DNA from: Candidatus Defluviicoccus seviourii
GTDB lineage: Bacteria; Pseudomonadota; Alphaproteobacteria; Rhodospirillales; Defluviicoccaceae
NCBI GenBank assembly: GCA_900609035.2
Contig: UXAT02000006.1
Coordinates: 42,651-106,650, forward strand
Direction of reading: 5' to 3'
DNA length: 64,000 nt
Part shown: positions 26,184 to 35,032 of the stretch, piece after piece
How the letters are laid out: each line of letters opens with the position of its first letter
Position numbering within the stretch: the stretch's first letter is position 1
Made by a program: the position numbers and the translations under genes
The notes under the pieces: model-generated
The model's input: the letters and a program-made list of their open reading frames with translations, nothing else
Databases searched by the model: none
What the model was told of the DNA's origin: nothing

Positions 26184-27422
26184 CTACGGCTCGGACGCTT
26201 CAAATGTAATACGCCGGTTGCGGTTGCGACCGTCTTCCGTCTCGTTGGTCGCAATCGGGCGACTTGAGCCGTAACCCGCGACCTGCATGCGCTCGCGCGG
26301 CACACCGGCGCCGGCCAAATAATCGCGGACGCTGCGAGCACGATCAAGGCTCAGCGATCGATTGTAAGCCTCGCGGCCCTTGGCGTCGGTGTGGCCGCCG
26401 ATCAGTACGCGAACATCGTCACAGCGCTTGAGCGCCTTCGCGACCCGGTCGAGCTGGGCAAGACTGGCCTTTTCGATCTCGGCACTCTGCATAGCGAAGC
26501 GGATCGTCGCCTTGCCCATGGCGCCGACAATCTGCTGCTCGCATTCGGCTGCCGCTGCGCCCGGTTTCGGCACGGGCGCCCGCGCCATCGCTTGCACAAC
26601 GGGGGGTGGAGCAGGCTCCAACGCCGGTTTCTGCGGCGGCACCGGCGCCGGTTCGGCGACCGCAGCCTTCTTGTATGTCAGTTGCTGCGTGCCGTGGTAT
26701 CCCGCCGGCAACTTCGACAGCGCCGCTTCGATGGCTGCCATCGCGCCGGCATCGGCGGCGTCGCCTTGAATGCTGAGCCGGGAATCAGCAAGCTCCGCCG
26801 TTCCCCGTTCGAGCTGGGAGAGTTGCGCCAGCGCCAGTTGCGCTGCGGCCTGCCAGTCACCGGCGGGCGGATCGGCGGCGATGGTCATCGCGTCGTCGAC
26901 AACCGTGAACAGTTGCCGTGCCTGCTGCAGAAGCGCCGCCCGCGCCGCCTCGTTCGGGACTGAGCCAGCCAGCACCGCCACGCTGCCGGAGGACGAAACG
27001 CGCCAGATGAACGGTGTCCGGATAGCCGGCACCGCCGAGCGCTCGAGCTCGGTCCCCTTCGGCACGACCGGTTCGGCTGCGGCCGGCGAACGCTCCCGCG
27101 CGCGCGGCCGCAACCCTGCCACCGTGGTCCGATCGACGACCTCGACAACGCCACCCATGATCGGCCCGCCGTCGCCAGCCGCGGTCAGCACCAGGTTCAG
27201 CGCCTCGTCGCGGGCGGCTACCGAAGGCGCATGGCCGGAGACGATCGCGGTCTGGCCGTCCACTTCGGCAGCGGACCATTCCATGCCCGGCCGGCTGAGC
27301 GCGGCGTTAACAGAGGCTTGCAGCTGATCCTGGACTTCACGTGCGTTCGGATAGACGGTGATCCAACCGTAGGCGCCAATGGTCAGGACAGCGAAAAGCA
27401 GTATCGTTAATTTCCCCATCAT
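26184..27422 (-). CDS. OmpA-family protein with N-terminal membrane anchor and BON-like repeats
   Basis: A 412-residue protein. It has one N-terminal hydrophobic helix (LTILLFAVLTIGAYGWI), two BON-like segments (near 30-100, VDGQTAIVSGHAPSVAARDEA, and near 135-245), a Pro-rich linker and an OmpA C-terminal domain. The OmpA domain has the peptidoglycan-binding signature GGHTDAKGREAYNRSLSLDR, split here as GHTDAKG, NRSLSLDRA and RNRNRRITF. It probably tethers the inner membrane to peptidoglycan. The coiled-coil gene follows in the same direction. Confidence 0.87.
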   Translation of the reverse strand: MMGKLTILLFAVLTIGAYGWITVYPNAREVQDQLQASVNAALSRPGMEWSAAEVDGQTAIVSGHAPSVAARDEALNLVLTAAGDGGPIMGGVVEVVDRTTVAGLRPRARERSPAAAEPVVPKGTELERSAVPAIRTPFIWRVSSSGSVAVLAGSVPNEAARAALLQQARQLFTVVDDAMTIAADPPAGDWQAAAQLALAQLSQLERGTAELADSRLSIQGDAADAGAMAAIEAALSKLPAGYHGTQQLTYKKAAVAEPAPVPPQKPALEPAPPPVVQAMARAPVPKPGAAAAECEQQIVGAMGKATIRFAMQSAEIEKASLAQLDRVAKALKRCDDVRVLIGGHTDAKGREAYNRSLSLDRARSVRDYLAGAGVPRERMQVAGYGSSRPIATNETEDGRNRNRRITFEASEP

Positions 27423-27510
27423 CCGCCCTAAATGCTGCGTTCTCGCGTAAATATCGGGCTTTGGTCCCGCGTCCCAGGCGGTGTCGAGACTTATCCGCTC
27501 TTAAGCTTGT

Positions 27511-27569
27511 GCGTCAACCCGGATCCTTTGGCCCATTGTGCGCGCCAACCCGGATCCTTTACCCCATTG
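27511..27569. repeat. 28-base direct repeat, two copies
   Basis: GCGTCAACCCGGATCCTTTG followed by GCCCATTG is repeated 31 bases later with three changes. Only two copies are present and the 3-base gap is far too short for a CRISPR spacer. Confidence 0.75.
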
Positions 27570-27592
27570 CGGTGGATGATCGCGCGCGCTCG

Positions 27593-27631
27593 CCCCTCGC
27601 CTTGGCCCTTCGCCTTGGCTCTTCGCCTTGA
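27593..27631. repeat. 13-base tandem repeat, three units
   Basis: Units CCCCTCGCCTTGG, CCCTTCGCCTTGG and CTCTTCGCCTTGA follow each other without gaps. They are non-coding as far as can be seen. Confidence 0.75.
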
Positions 27632-27825
27632 CGCGTCGCGCTCTACCCATCCGCGCCACCTGACGCGAAAGCAAGCCTAACCTCCCGGGTGTGCCAGCAG
27701 GCTCGGTTTATCCCCAGGATTCTCTGGCTTCCCCCCTTGGCTGCAGACAACGGGTGTGCATCATGCCGATCTGCCCCCGGTTCGGGGCGAAAAAAGCAAG
27801 ATCGACGGGAGCGAGGTTGCTTGCT

Positions 27826-28008
27826 ATGCCGGATCTGTCGAAGATGAGACGCGTGCTCTGGGGCCACACGTTCGACGCGCCCGATGAATGGGCCTCGGCG
27901 GTGCGCCGGCTGGCGGACCTGTCGGACGAGCAGATCAACGGCCTTCCCGGCACGCCCCCGCCTGCCAAGTCGGAATCACCGAAGCCGAAGCGAACTGCCG
28001 ACACTTAA
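27826..28008 (+). CDS. Small protein, paralogue of the one at 7134-7304
   Basis: A 60-residue product starting MPDLSKMRRV with GCGAGG upstream of its ATG. The core up to LPG matches the 7134-7304 product without gaps (PDL, RV, H, EWA, LADL, DE, LPG). The last ~18 residues are a basic Pro/Lys tail absent from the other copy. No membrane segment or known domain. It is followed after 118 bases by a lipoprotein gene in the same direction. Confidence 0.6.
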   Translation: MPDLSKMRRVLWGHTFDAPDEWASAVRRLADLSDEQINGLPGTPPPAKSESPKPKRTADT

Positions 28009-28126
28009 CGACTGCGGCCGGTGAGCAGAAGGGAGTCAGTGGCTGGAACGGCTGCGGTATTGTCCCTCGGCAGCGCGCGCATTATCGTTTCCCATCGCAG
28101 ATCAACCTCCGGAAAAGGAGGATGCC

Positions 28127-28717
28127 GTGGGACGTTTCAATCTGGCGTTCGCGCTCGGCGCGGTGCTTTCTCTGGTTGCGTGTGCGGATACCTACCGCGT
28201 TGATGACGGCAGCGGCCGCTCACGGGTTCTGGAAGCCGACCAGCGCATCATCCTCACCAAGACAAGGGGAGAGAGCGCGCCTACGGCCACCATCGTCTGT
28301 GCGGAACCCAACCCCGATATCGCCGTCGGCCGCAACGTTACCGTCAACGTTACTGGCAAGGCGGGCGCCGGTCAGGCTGCAGCCCCCGCCAGCGGCGAGC
28401 TGCAGGTCGGCACGGCCGTCACCGAGACGCTGCACGAACTGAAGCGCTCGAACGCAATCCAGGTCTTGCGCGATATCGGCTACCGGGTGTGCGAGGCGTA
28501 TCTCAACGGGGCCATCGGCGAGGAGGAATACGCGCGCGTCCTACACGCCACCGGAACCGTCATCACCGCGTTCCTCGCCATCGATGCCTTGCGTGAATTC
28601 AAGGACACACCGGAGGCTGCGAAGGCAATCGCAAAGATTGTCGAACTGGTCGCAAACCTGCCCGGCCCGATGGGCCTTGACGCGCAGCGTGGTGGCAGCC
28701 GCGGCGCGCGGCAATGA
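28127..28717 (+). CDS. Hypothetical lipoprotein
   Basis: A 196-residue protein. The GTG start is supported by AAAAGGAGG just upstream. A hydrophobic leader ends in LVAC, a lipobox with the Cys near residue 19, so it is probably an outer-membrane or periplasmic lipoprotein. The middle is a short beta-rich, Gly/Ala/Pro region. The second half is helical (LHELKRSNAIQVLRDIGYRV, ALREFKDTPEAAKAIAKIVE). I do not recognise a family. Confidence 0.72.
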   Translation: MGRFNLAFALGAVLSLVACADTYRVDDGSGRSRVLEADQRIILTKTRGESAPTATIVCAEPNPDIAVGRNVTVNVTGKAGAGQAAAPASGELQVGTAVTETLHELKRSNAIQVLRDIGYRVCEAYLNGAIGEEEYARVLHATGTVITAFLAIDALREFKDTPEAAKAIAKIVELVANLPGPMGLDAQRGGSRGARQ

Positions 28718-28791
28718 AGACACGCGCTGTAGGCGCGGCACTTCGCGCAGGGAGTTCGCAGCCCGCCACGGGAGAGAAGAGCAAAGAATGG

Positions 28792-31700
28792 TCAGGGCCG
28801 GTCGAGGTCGAGGATGCGCACGCCCGGGCGGCCGCGGGCGAGTTCCGCCAAGTGCCGGTGGTGGGTGAACAGGAGCACCTGCGTTCCAGCACCAAGCCCG
28901 ATCAGGGCGTCGATGCCGGCTGCGGCGCGGGCGTCATCGAAGTTGACGAACAGGTCGTCGGCGATGAACGGCAGCGGCTCGGCGGCGCCGGCGTAACTCT
29001 CGACCGCGGCGATGCGCAGCGCCAGGAACACCTGATCGCGGGTGCCGTCGCTCATCGCCTCGATCGCCACCACGCTGCCGTCCGGACGCAGGCCGGCCAG
29101 CCGCGGCGTGTCGCGCTCATCATAGGTGATGCGGAAGCCCTGGAAGCTGCCGCGGGTGAGCGTGCGAAAAATGGCGCCGCCGGCATCCAGCAGCGGCCCC
29201 TGGTGCTGGGCGCGGAAGCGCTCGATGCCTTCGCGCAGGATGAACGCCGCCGTGCGCAGGAGCATCCAGCGCCGCCCGACGACCTCAAGATCCGCGCGCG
29301 CATCGGCCATGGCCTGGGCGGAGGCCGCTGCACCCTCGCCGGTGCTCAGCTCATCGCGGCGGCTGCGCCAACTTTGTGCCGCGGCACTCGATTGCTCTGC
29401 CGCCGCCATCAGGCCTTCGAGCTCACCTTGCATGGCCGCGATGCTGCCCTTGAGCGTATCCGCATCGCAGCCTTGGGCCTCGGCCGCGGCCTGGTCGAGC
29501 GTGAGGCCGTCGGCGTTAGCGAGGATTTCAGCCTTCAGTTCCTCGCTGCGCCGGTGCAATTCGGCCTTGCGCTGGGAGCGCTGCACGGCCCCGGCAAGCC
29601 CGTCCGCATCCGCGCAGCCGGCACGATCGATGAAGTTCTGTAGCTGCGCTTGGGCCTCTTTCTCCCGCTGGCGCTCGGTCGCCGCCCGCTTCAACGCCAG
29701 CGCGCGATCCTTGACCAGCCGATCGTGGCGGGTGCGTGCTGCCTCCGCGTCCTGCAGGTGGGTGAAGGCACTGAGCGCAGCCGCCGCTGCGTCGCCGCCA
29801 TCGAGGGCAAGGCCGGCATCTGCGGTTGTCCGGCGGATGTCGGCGGCGAAGGCGACCGCATCGGCCTCGATGCCGGTGATGCGCTCGTCGAGATCGGCGA
29901 GGCGGACGCCGAGGTTGCGGATCTCCTCCCACAGCGTCAGTGCCTTCTCGGCGGCCGCAACGTCAAAGTCACCGCTCAGGCCTGCAGCGGCGACGCTTGA
30001 GCGCCAGGATGCGGCCCAGCTTTCCGCCCGTGCCTCCGCCTCGGCGAGGTGCTGCCGTTCGCGCTCCAGGGCGGCCTGGTGGTCGCGCGTGCGCGCCGCA
30101 AGCTGCCGGCGCTCCTCGGCACGGCGCGCGGCGGCATCGAGGAAGGCTGCCATCCGGACGGACAGGCTGGCAAGGTCCTCGCCCGCATCGAGCGCAAGCG
30201 GCAGCGGTGCCGCCAACTGCCGCAACAGCTGGCCTGCGGCAGCACATGCCGCATCGGCGGCCTCGGCGTGCCGGGCGGCCTCCTGCCAAGCTTCAAAGGC
30301 ACGCAAGATGCTCTTCCGCTCAGCGAGCCACGCCGCCATCTCCCGCGGGCTGCCGGGCGCACGCACACCGAGCGCGTCCCACAGGGCCGTCCAGCGTTCA
30401 AGCGTCGCAGCCTGCTCGGCTTGCACCTCAGCCAGCTCCTGATCCAACCGGGCCCTGCGGGCGCTGGCCTCGTTGAACGCGGCAGTGGCGGCCACATGGC
30501 GGGCGAGCCGCTCGGCCTCGCTGGTACGGCGATCGGCCACGTGGTCGGCGGCGGCGACGGCGCGTTCGTAGGCCTCGACCAGACCCGCGCCCGCCGCAAA
30601 CGCCTGAACCTCGGCGTCGGCGACCACCGCCCCTTCGACATGCCGACGCCGGATCAGCCGCCAGCCCTGATCCCGCCGCGCGCGCGCTTCCGCCAGCGCA
30701 TCTGCGGTCGGCAGCTCGCCATGAGCGCTGAGCTCTGCCAGTTCGCGCTCATGGCCAAGGGCCGCATCGGCGGCCTCGCCGCGGCGCTCGCGCAGCCGCC
30801 GCAGCGTCTCTGCCGCGGCCGCCAGTTCGGCTTCGAAGCGGGTGAGCGTCGCCTGCTCCGGCACCGGCAGGCCCGCGAGCGCGGCGGCCTCGCCGTGCCA
30901 GCCGGGCAGGCTCTTGAGCCCCTGATCGAGGCGCTCTGCCGCCAGCCGGGCTGCCTGATGGGCAGCCGTGCGCGCCGCCGTCAGATCGCCCTTGGCAAGC
31001 ACATCCGCATGCCCGCGCTTGAGCGCGGCGAGTGCGTCTTGCGCTGGCTCGACGCCCTCTGCCGCTGCAAGCGCCTGCAGACGGCCGGCTTCGGCCTCCG
31101 CGTCTGCCACCCGTGCGCGCGCCGCCCGGCGTTCGCTCTCGATCGACGACGCATCGGTGATCAGCCGGCGCAAGGTGGCGCGGGTGGTTTCCGGCGGCAG
31201 GGCGGCGAAGGCTTGCACGCCGTCGAGGCCGGCCCCGATTTCGCGCGCGAGCCGGTCCAGCTGGCGCGCGAGCTGATGCCGCTCCGCCTGCCGGTTGGGA
31301 AGGTCGGCCGAAGCCTTGAGGATAGCGCCGCGCCGCTCATACAGCCGGCGGATGTCCATAGCGCGGGCCAACAGCGCCTGCGACAGGGGCAGGTCCGCAA
31401 GCTCCCGCACAGCCTCGGCCGCCGCCCGCTCCTCGCGCCCGGCTGCCGCATCGGCAAGGCGGATGACCTCTTCGGCGCGCGCGATCTGCTCGCCGGCATC
31501 TGCTGGCAAATCCGCTGCGTCGGCGAGGCCCTGAAGTGCGCCCTGGTGCGCCTCGAGCTCCCTCAACCGCGGCAGCAAGCGGCGGATGCGCTCCGCCTTG
31601 GCGCGCTCGGCCTCCAGCCGGACCAACTCCTCCCGGGTCGCGGCGAGCGCCGCCTCGGCATCGGCGAGTTCGGTTGCAATGTGCTTCCAGTCGTCAGATG

Positions 31701-32307
31701 TGGTCGAAAGTCTCCGGACGTCGTCACGCGCCCGCAAATAAGCATCATGCACGGTGTAAAATGCGCGCCCCCCGGATCGGCGTGGTGTGAAAAGCTTTGC
31801 TGCCTCCTCGTCGAGGCCGCGCAGGACCGCGACCAGCCGGCGAATGTTGCCGCCGGCCTCGAACAGCACCTGGCCGACGTCGCCGCCGGCATCCAGCATC
31901 GCCGCTGCCCCGCTTGCGAGCGAGGACTGGGTCAAGCCGAACAGGCGCGTAAACAGCGCCCGGTCAGCCGTGCCGAGGAAGGGTTGTAGCACCTCATCGG
32001 CCAGCGGCCGGTCATCGGCGGCAATGAGCGTGTTCTTAAGCCCTTTGCGCCGCTTGAAGGTGAGCGCAGCGCCACTCCGGGCGACGATCGTGCCGCCGAT
32101 CCGCATGTCCGCATAGCTGTGCAGGAACGCATAACTGGAGCGGGCATCGATACCGAACAGAAGGTCACCGATCGCATTGAGCGCCGTTGTCTTGCCAGCC
32201 TCATTGCTGCCGCAGACGATGTGGAGACGCACGTCCGGCGCGCTGAAATCGAGCACGCGATCGGTGAAGTGGCCGTAGCGCTCCAGAACCAGCCGATCGA
32301 TCCGCAT
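28792..32307 (-). CDS. YhaN-type SMC-like AAA ATPase
   Basis: An 1171-residue protein of the SbcC/Rad50/YhaN type. The N-terminal half-domain has MRIDRLVLERYGHFTD and Walker A GSNEAGKTT near residue 34. A very long Ala/Glu/Arg coiled coil follows, with no zinc-hook CxxC, which separates it from Rad50/SbcC and fits YhaN. The C-terminal half-domain has LSDGTRDQ-like signature MSDGTRDQVFLALR and Walker B LPFIADDLFVNFDD. It starts 6 bases after the YhaO-like nuclease gene and the two should form a Mre11-Rad50-like DNA end-processing complex. Confidence 0.92.
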   Translation of the reverse strand: MRIDRLVLERYGHFTDRVLDFSAPDVRLHIVCGSNEAGKTTALNAIGDLLFGIDARSSYAFLHSYADMRIGGTIVARSGAALTFKRRKGLKNTLIAADDRPLADEVLQPFLGTADRALFTRLFGLTQSSLASGAAAMLDAGGDVGQVLFEAGGNIRRLVAVLRGLDEEAAKLFTPRRSGGRAFYTVHDAYLRARDDVRRLSTTSDDWKHIATELADAEAALAATREELVRLEAERAKAERIRRLLPRLRELEAHQGALQGLADAADLPADAGEQIARAEEVIRLADAAAGREERAAAEAVRELADLPLSQALLARAMDIRRLYERRGAILKASADLPNRQAERHQLARQLDRLAREIGAGLDGVQAFAALPPETTRATLRRLITDASSIESERRAARARVADAEAEAGRLQALAAAEGVEPAQDALAALKRGHADVLAKGDLTAARTAAHQAARLAAERLDQGLKSLPGWHGEAAALAGLPVPEQATLTRFEAELAAAAETLRRLRERRGEAADAALGHERELAELSAHGELPTADALAEARARRDQGWRLIRRRHVEGAVVADAEVQAFAAGAGLVEAYERAVAAADHVADRRTSEAERLARHVAATAAFNEASARRARLDQELAEVQAEQAATLERWTALWDALGVRAPGSPREMAAWLAERKSILRAFEAWQEAARHAEAADAACAAAGQLLRQLAAPLPLALDAGEDLASLSVRMAAFLDAAARRAEERRQLAARTRDHQAALERERQHLAEAEARAESWAASWRSSVAAAGLSGDFDVAAAEKALTLWEEIRNLGVRLADLDERITGIEADAVAFAADIRRTTADAGLALDGGDAAAAALSAFTHLQDAEAARTRHDRLVKDRALALKRAATERQREKEAQAQLQNFIDRAGCADADGLAGAVQRSQRKAELHRRSEELKAEILANADGLTLDQAAAEAQGCDADTLKGSIAAMQGELEGLMAAAEQSSAAAQSWRSRRDELSTGEGAAASAQAMADARADLEVVGRRWMLLRTAAFILREGIERFRAQHQGPLLDAGGAIFRTLTRGSFQGFRITYDERDTPRLAGLRPDGSVVAIEAMSDGTRDQVFLALRIAAVESYAGAAEPLPFIADDLFVNFDDARAAAGIDALIGLGAGTQVLLFTHHRHLAELARGRPGVRILDLDRP

Positions 32308-32313
32308 CGGCTC

Positions 32314-33573
32314 TCAAGCCTCGCCGAAGTCGTCAAGCAGGCGGCTGGCAATGACGACTTTTGCCTCACCGATCAGCGCGGCGAGATCATCGGCAGCCAA
32401 CCGGCCGCCGGGGTAGGCCTGGTGACGAACGTCATCGGGCAGCTTGTCGATCACTTGGGCGAGCTCGGCCTCAAGCGCGGCGGTGGCAGCCGGTTCGGCC
32501 AGCAGACCATCCGCTGCCTGCAAGAGCGCGCCGACCGCGTCGGGCCGGCGGGCAGCCGCTGCGAGATCGTGCCGGGTTTCGGTCTCGACGACCACCTGTT
32601 CGATCCACAGATCCGCGGACACGGAAGACGCGACCGCCCTCAGCTCGGCCGTGAACGTGTCCGGATGGTCCTTCAGCCAGCCGTGCAGTGCCGTCCGCCC
32701 GGTCAGGCTTAAGCGCACGACCGCAAGCCGGCCGTCCGCCTGGCGAACTGCTTCCGCCAAGTCCATGCGCGCCTGGGCCAAGAGCGCTTCGAGATCGGAG
32801 CAGGCATCCGCCGCAACGACGAGCCGCGCCCAGCGGACGACATCGGCCGCGACCGCCTCGACGCCGATGACCTTGTGCTCGGCGACGGTCACGACGGTGA
32901 AGCCCTTGGCCCCGGTCTCGCGAATGTTGCGGCCCTGCAGATTGCCGGCGAAGACGACGGGCGGGATTTCATGCAGCACTTCGCGCGCGTGCACGTGGCC
33001 CAAGGCCCAGTAGTCGTAGCCTTTGGCGACGAGTTCGGACGGCTGGCACGGCGCGTAAGCTGCGTGGCCGCCGCGGCCGGTCGCAGCCGTGTGCAGGACG
33101 CCGATGTTGAAGTGGCCTGGCCGGGCCGGCGGATAGGCGCGCGCCAGGTTGTCGGTGACGGCGGCAGTCGCAAAGCTCTGGCCGTGCAACGCCACCTTCA
33201 AATCGCGGATGAGGTGCGTGTGCGGCGCCTTGGCCGGAAAGAGAAAAACATTCTCCGGCAGCACGAGCCGCTTGGTGATCCGGCTCTCGGCATCGTGGTT
33301 GCCGTAAAGGAGGTAGACGGGGATCTGCGCCCGCGCCAGGCGGCCCATCTCCTTGGCGAAGAACAGGCCGGTTGCGTAGTCGCGCCAGTCGCCATCGTAG
33401 AGATCGCCAGCGATGACGACGAAATCGAGCGCGTTTTCAAGTGCGTAGTCGACGAGGTTGGTCAGCGCCTGGCGCGTGCAGCCCTTAAGGCGGTCGATCG
33501 GCGCTTCAGCCGCATCGGTGAGGCCGGCGAAGGGGGAGTCGAGGTGGATGTCGGCGGCGTGGATAAACTTCAC
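32314..33573 (-). CDS. YhaO-type DNA repair exonuclease (SbcD/Mre11-like)
   Basis: A 419-residue metallophosphoesterase. The nuclease motifs are in order: FIHAADIHLDSPF, DFVVIAGDLYDGD, LLYGNHDAES, and GHVHAREVL. The C-terminal ~150 residues form the cap and ATPase-binding region. It precedes the YhaN-like gene in the same direction with a 6-base gap. Confidence 0.93.
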   Translation of the reverse strand: MKFIHAADIHLDSPFAGLTDAAEAPIDRLKGCTRQALTNLVDYALENALDFVVIAGDLYDGDWRDYATGLFFAKEMGRLARAQIPVYLLYGNHDAESRITKRLVLPENVFLFPAKAPHTHLIRDLKVALHGQSFATAAVTDNLARAYPPARPGHFNIGVLHTAATGRGGHAAYAPCQPSELVAKGYDYWALGHVHAREVLHEIPPVVFAGNLQGRNIRETGAKGFTVVTVAEHKVIGVEAVAADVVRWARLVVAADACSDLEALLAQARMDLAEAVRQADGRLAVVRLSLTGRTALHGWLKDHPDTFTAELRAVASSVSADLWIEQVVVETETRHDLAAAARRPDAVGALLQAADGLLAEPAATAALEAELAQVIDKLPDDVRHQAYPGGRLAADDLAALIGEAKVVIASRLLDDFGEA

Positions 33574-33775
33574 GGTTGGCGCTCAACACTCGGCTTCCGG
33601 CAGCGGTGCCTGCTGTTCTCGTCTAACGTGGGCGCTTGACGGCAGCAAGGGGCGGGCTTAACGCCACGGCCGCTTGCATGCACCTTAAAGCGGGTACGGT
33701 CGCACCTTTCGCTTTTGCGCGGCAAGTGCCAGAATGAATTCGTCAAGCGATGATGGGAGCAGACGAAAGGGTCCG

Positions 33776-35032
33776 ATGAACAAGGGCGAGCACGGCACCG
33801 CGCAGCCGATCTTCTGTCACGAGTGCGGTCTGCTCTTGCGCGCCTCGCCACTACCGGAGGGTGCGACCGCCAAGTGCCCCCGCTGCGGCGCGTTCCTCTA
33901 CCGCCATCGGACCAACAGCATCGAGCGCAGCCTGAGCCTCCTCTTTGGGGCGCTGATCTTGTTCGTGGTCGCGCAGACGTTTCCGTTCATGACGCTCAAG
34001 ATGGAGGGGCGCGAGCAAATCACGGTTCTCCTGCAGGGCTGCCTGGAGTTCTACCGGCAGGGCTTGTGGCCGCTGGCGCTCCTCGTCTTCTTTGCGACGA
34101 CTGCTGCGCCGCTGGCCAAGATGGCATGTTCGATGTGGGTATTACTGCCGCTCTATCGCGGTCGCCAGCCCCGGCATGGCGGCCGCGTCTTCCGCCTTGC
34201 GCAAGCGCTGCGCCCGTGGGCGATGATGGAGGTGTACCTGCTGGGCGTTTTCGTCGCCTACGTCAAACTCATCGATATGGCGACGCTTCAACTGGACACA
34301 GGCCTGTTCGCGTTTTGCCTGTTGATCCTGGTCATGAGTTGGGCCGATTCGGCTCTGGAGCCGGCCGAGGTGTGGGAGCGCCTCAAGCCTTCAACACCGG
34401 TTCCGCCACCCCCGCAGCCCGCTCAAGGGCAGCAACTGGTTGGCTGCCATGCATGCGATCTCGTCGCCCCGGTGAGCAGTGGCCACACGTGCTGCCCGCG
34501 CTGCGGCGCGGCCCTGCATGTGCGCAAAGTGGACAGCCTTGCCCGCACCTGGGCCCTGGTGCTGACCGCCGTCATCCTCTATGTGCCGGCCAACCTCTTT
34601 CCGGTGATGACCGTGATCTCGTTCGGCAGCGGCGAGCCGGACACCATCTTGAGCGGCGTGAAGGCACTGATCGCGGCCGGGATGTGGCCGCTGGCGATAC
34701 TTGTCTTCGTCGCCAGCATCACCGTACCGATGCTCAAGCTTCTGGGACTGTCGTTCCTGCTGATCTCGGTCCAGCGCCGCTCGTCCTGGCGGCGGCGGGA
34801 CCGGACACGCCTTTACCGCATCATCGAAGGGGTCGGCCGGTGGTCGATGATCGACATTTTCATGATCTCGATCCTGGTGGCGCTGGTCAAACTCGGCGCG
34901 ATCGCCACCATCGAGCCGGGCGTCGGCGCAACATCCTTTGCCGCAGTGGTGGTTACAACTATGCTCGCCTCGATGGCCTTTGATCCGCGCCTGATCTGGG
35001 ACGCGGCGGTACAGGAACGGAAACCGGCATGA
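33776..35032 (+). CDS. pqiA: Paraquat-inducible protein A, PqiA
   Basis: A 418-residue inner-membrane protein made of two similar halves, each with a rubredoxin-like zinc ribbon (CHECG...CPRCG and CHACD...CPRCG) and four membrane helices. The QTFPFMTLK and ANLFPVMTV motifs mark both halves. The ATG at 33776 has GAAAGGG in front; an ATG at 33734 has no such site. PqiA works with PqiB and PqiC in lipid transport between membranes. The stop overlaps pqiB. Confidence 0.93.
   Translation: MNKGEHGTAQPIFCHECGLLLRASPLPEGATAKCPRCGAFLYRHRTNSIERSLSLLFGALILFVVAQTFPFMTLKMEGREQITVLLQGCLEFYRQGLWPLALLVFFATTAAPLAKMACSMWVLLPLYRGRQPRHGGRVFRLAQALRPWAMMEVYLLGVFVAYVKLIDMATLQLDTGLFAFCLLILVMSWADSALEPAEVWERLKPSTPVPPPPQPAQGQQLVGCHACDLVAPVSSGHTCCPRCGAALHVRKVDSLARTWALVLTAVILYVPANLFPVMTVISFGSGEPDTILSGVKALIAAGMWPLAILVFVASITVPMLKLLGLSFLLISVQRRSSWRRRDRTRLYRIIEGVGRWSMIDIFMISILVALVKLGAIATIEPGVGATSFAAVVVTTMLASMAFDPRLIWDAAVQERKPA

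Larger units (their letters stand above)
27423..27825. other. Intergenic region with short direct repeats
   Basis: About 400 bases between the divergent OmpA-type gene and the small protein gene. It carries two short direct-repeat sets, annotated separately, and probably both promoters. I see no tRNA or convincing gene in it. Confidence 0.6.

Noticed and set aside
27511..27569. Possible start of a CRISPR array
   Set aside because: There are only two repeat copies with a 3-base gap, no spacer-sized intervals and no cas genes.
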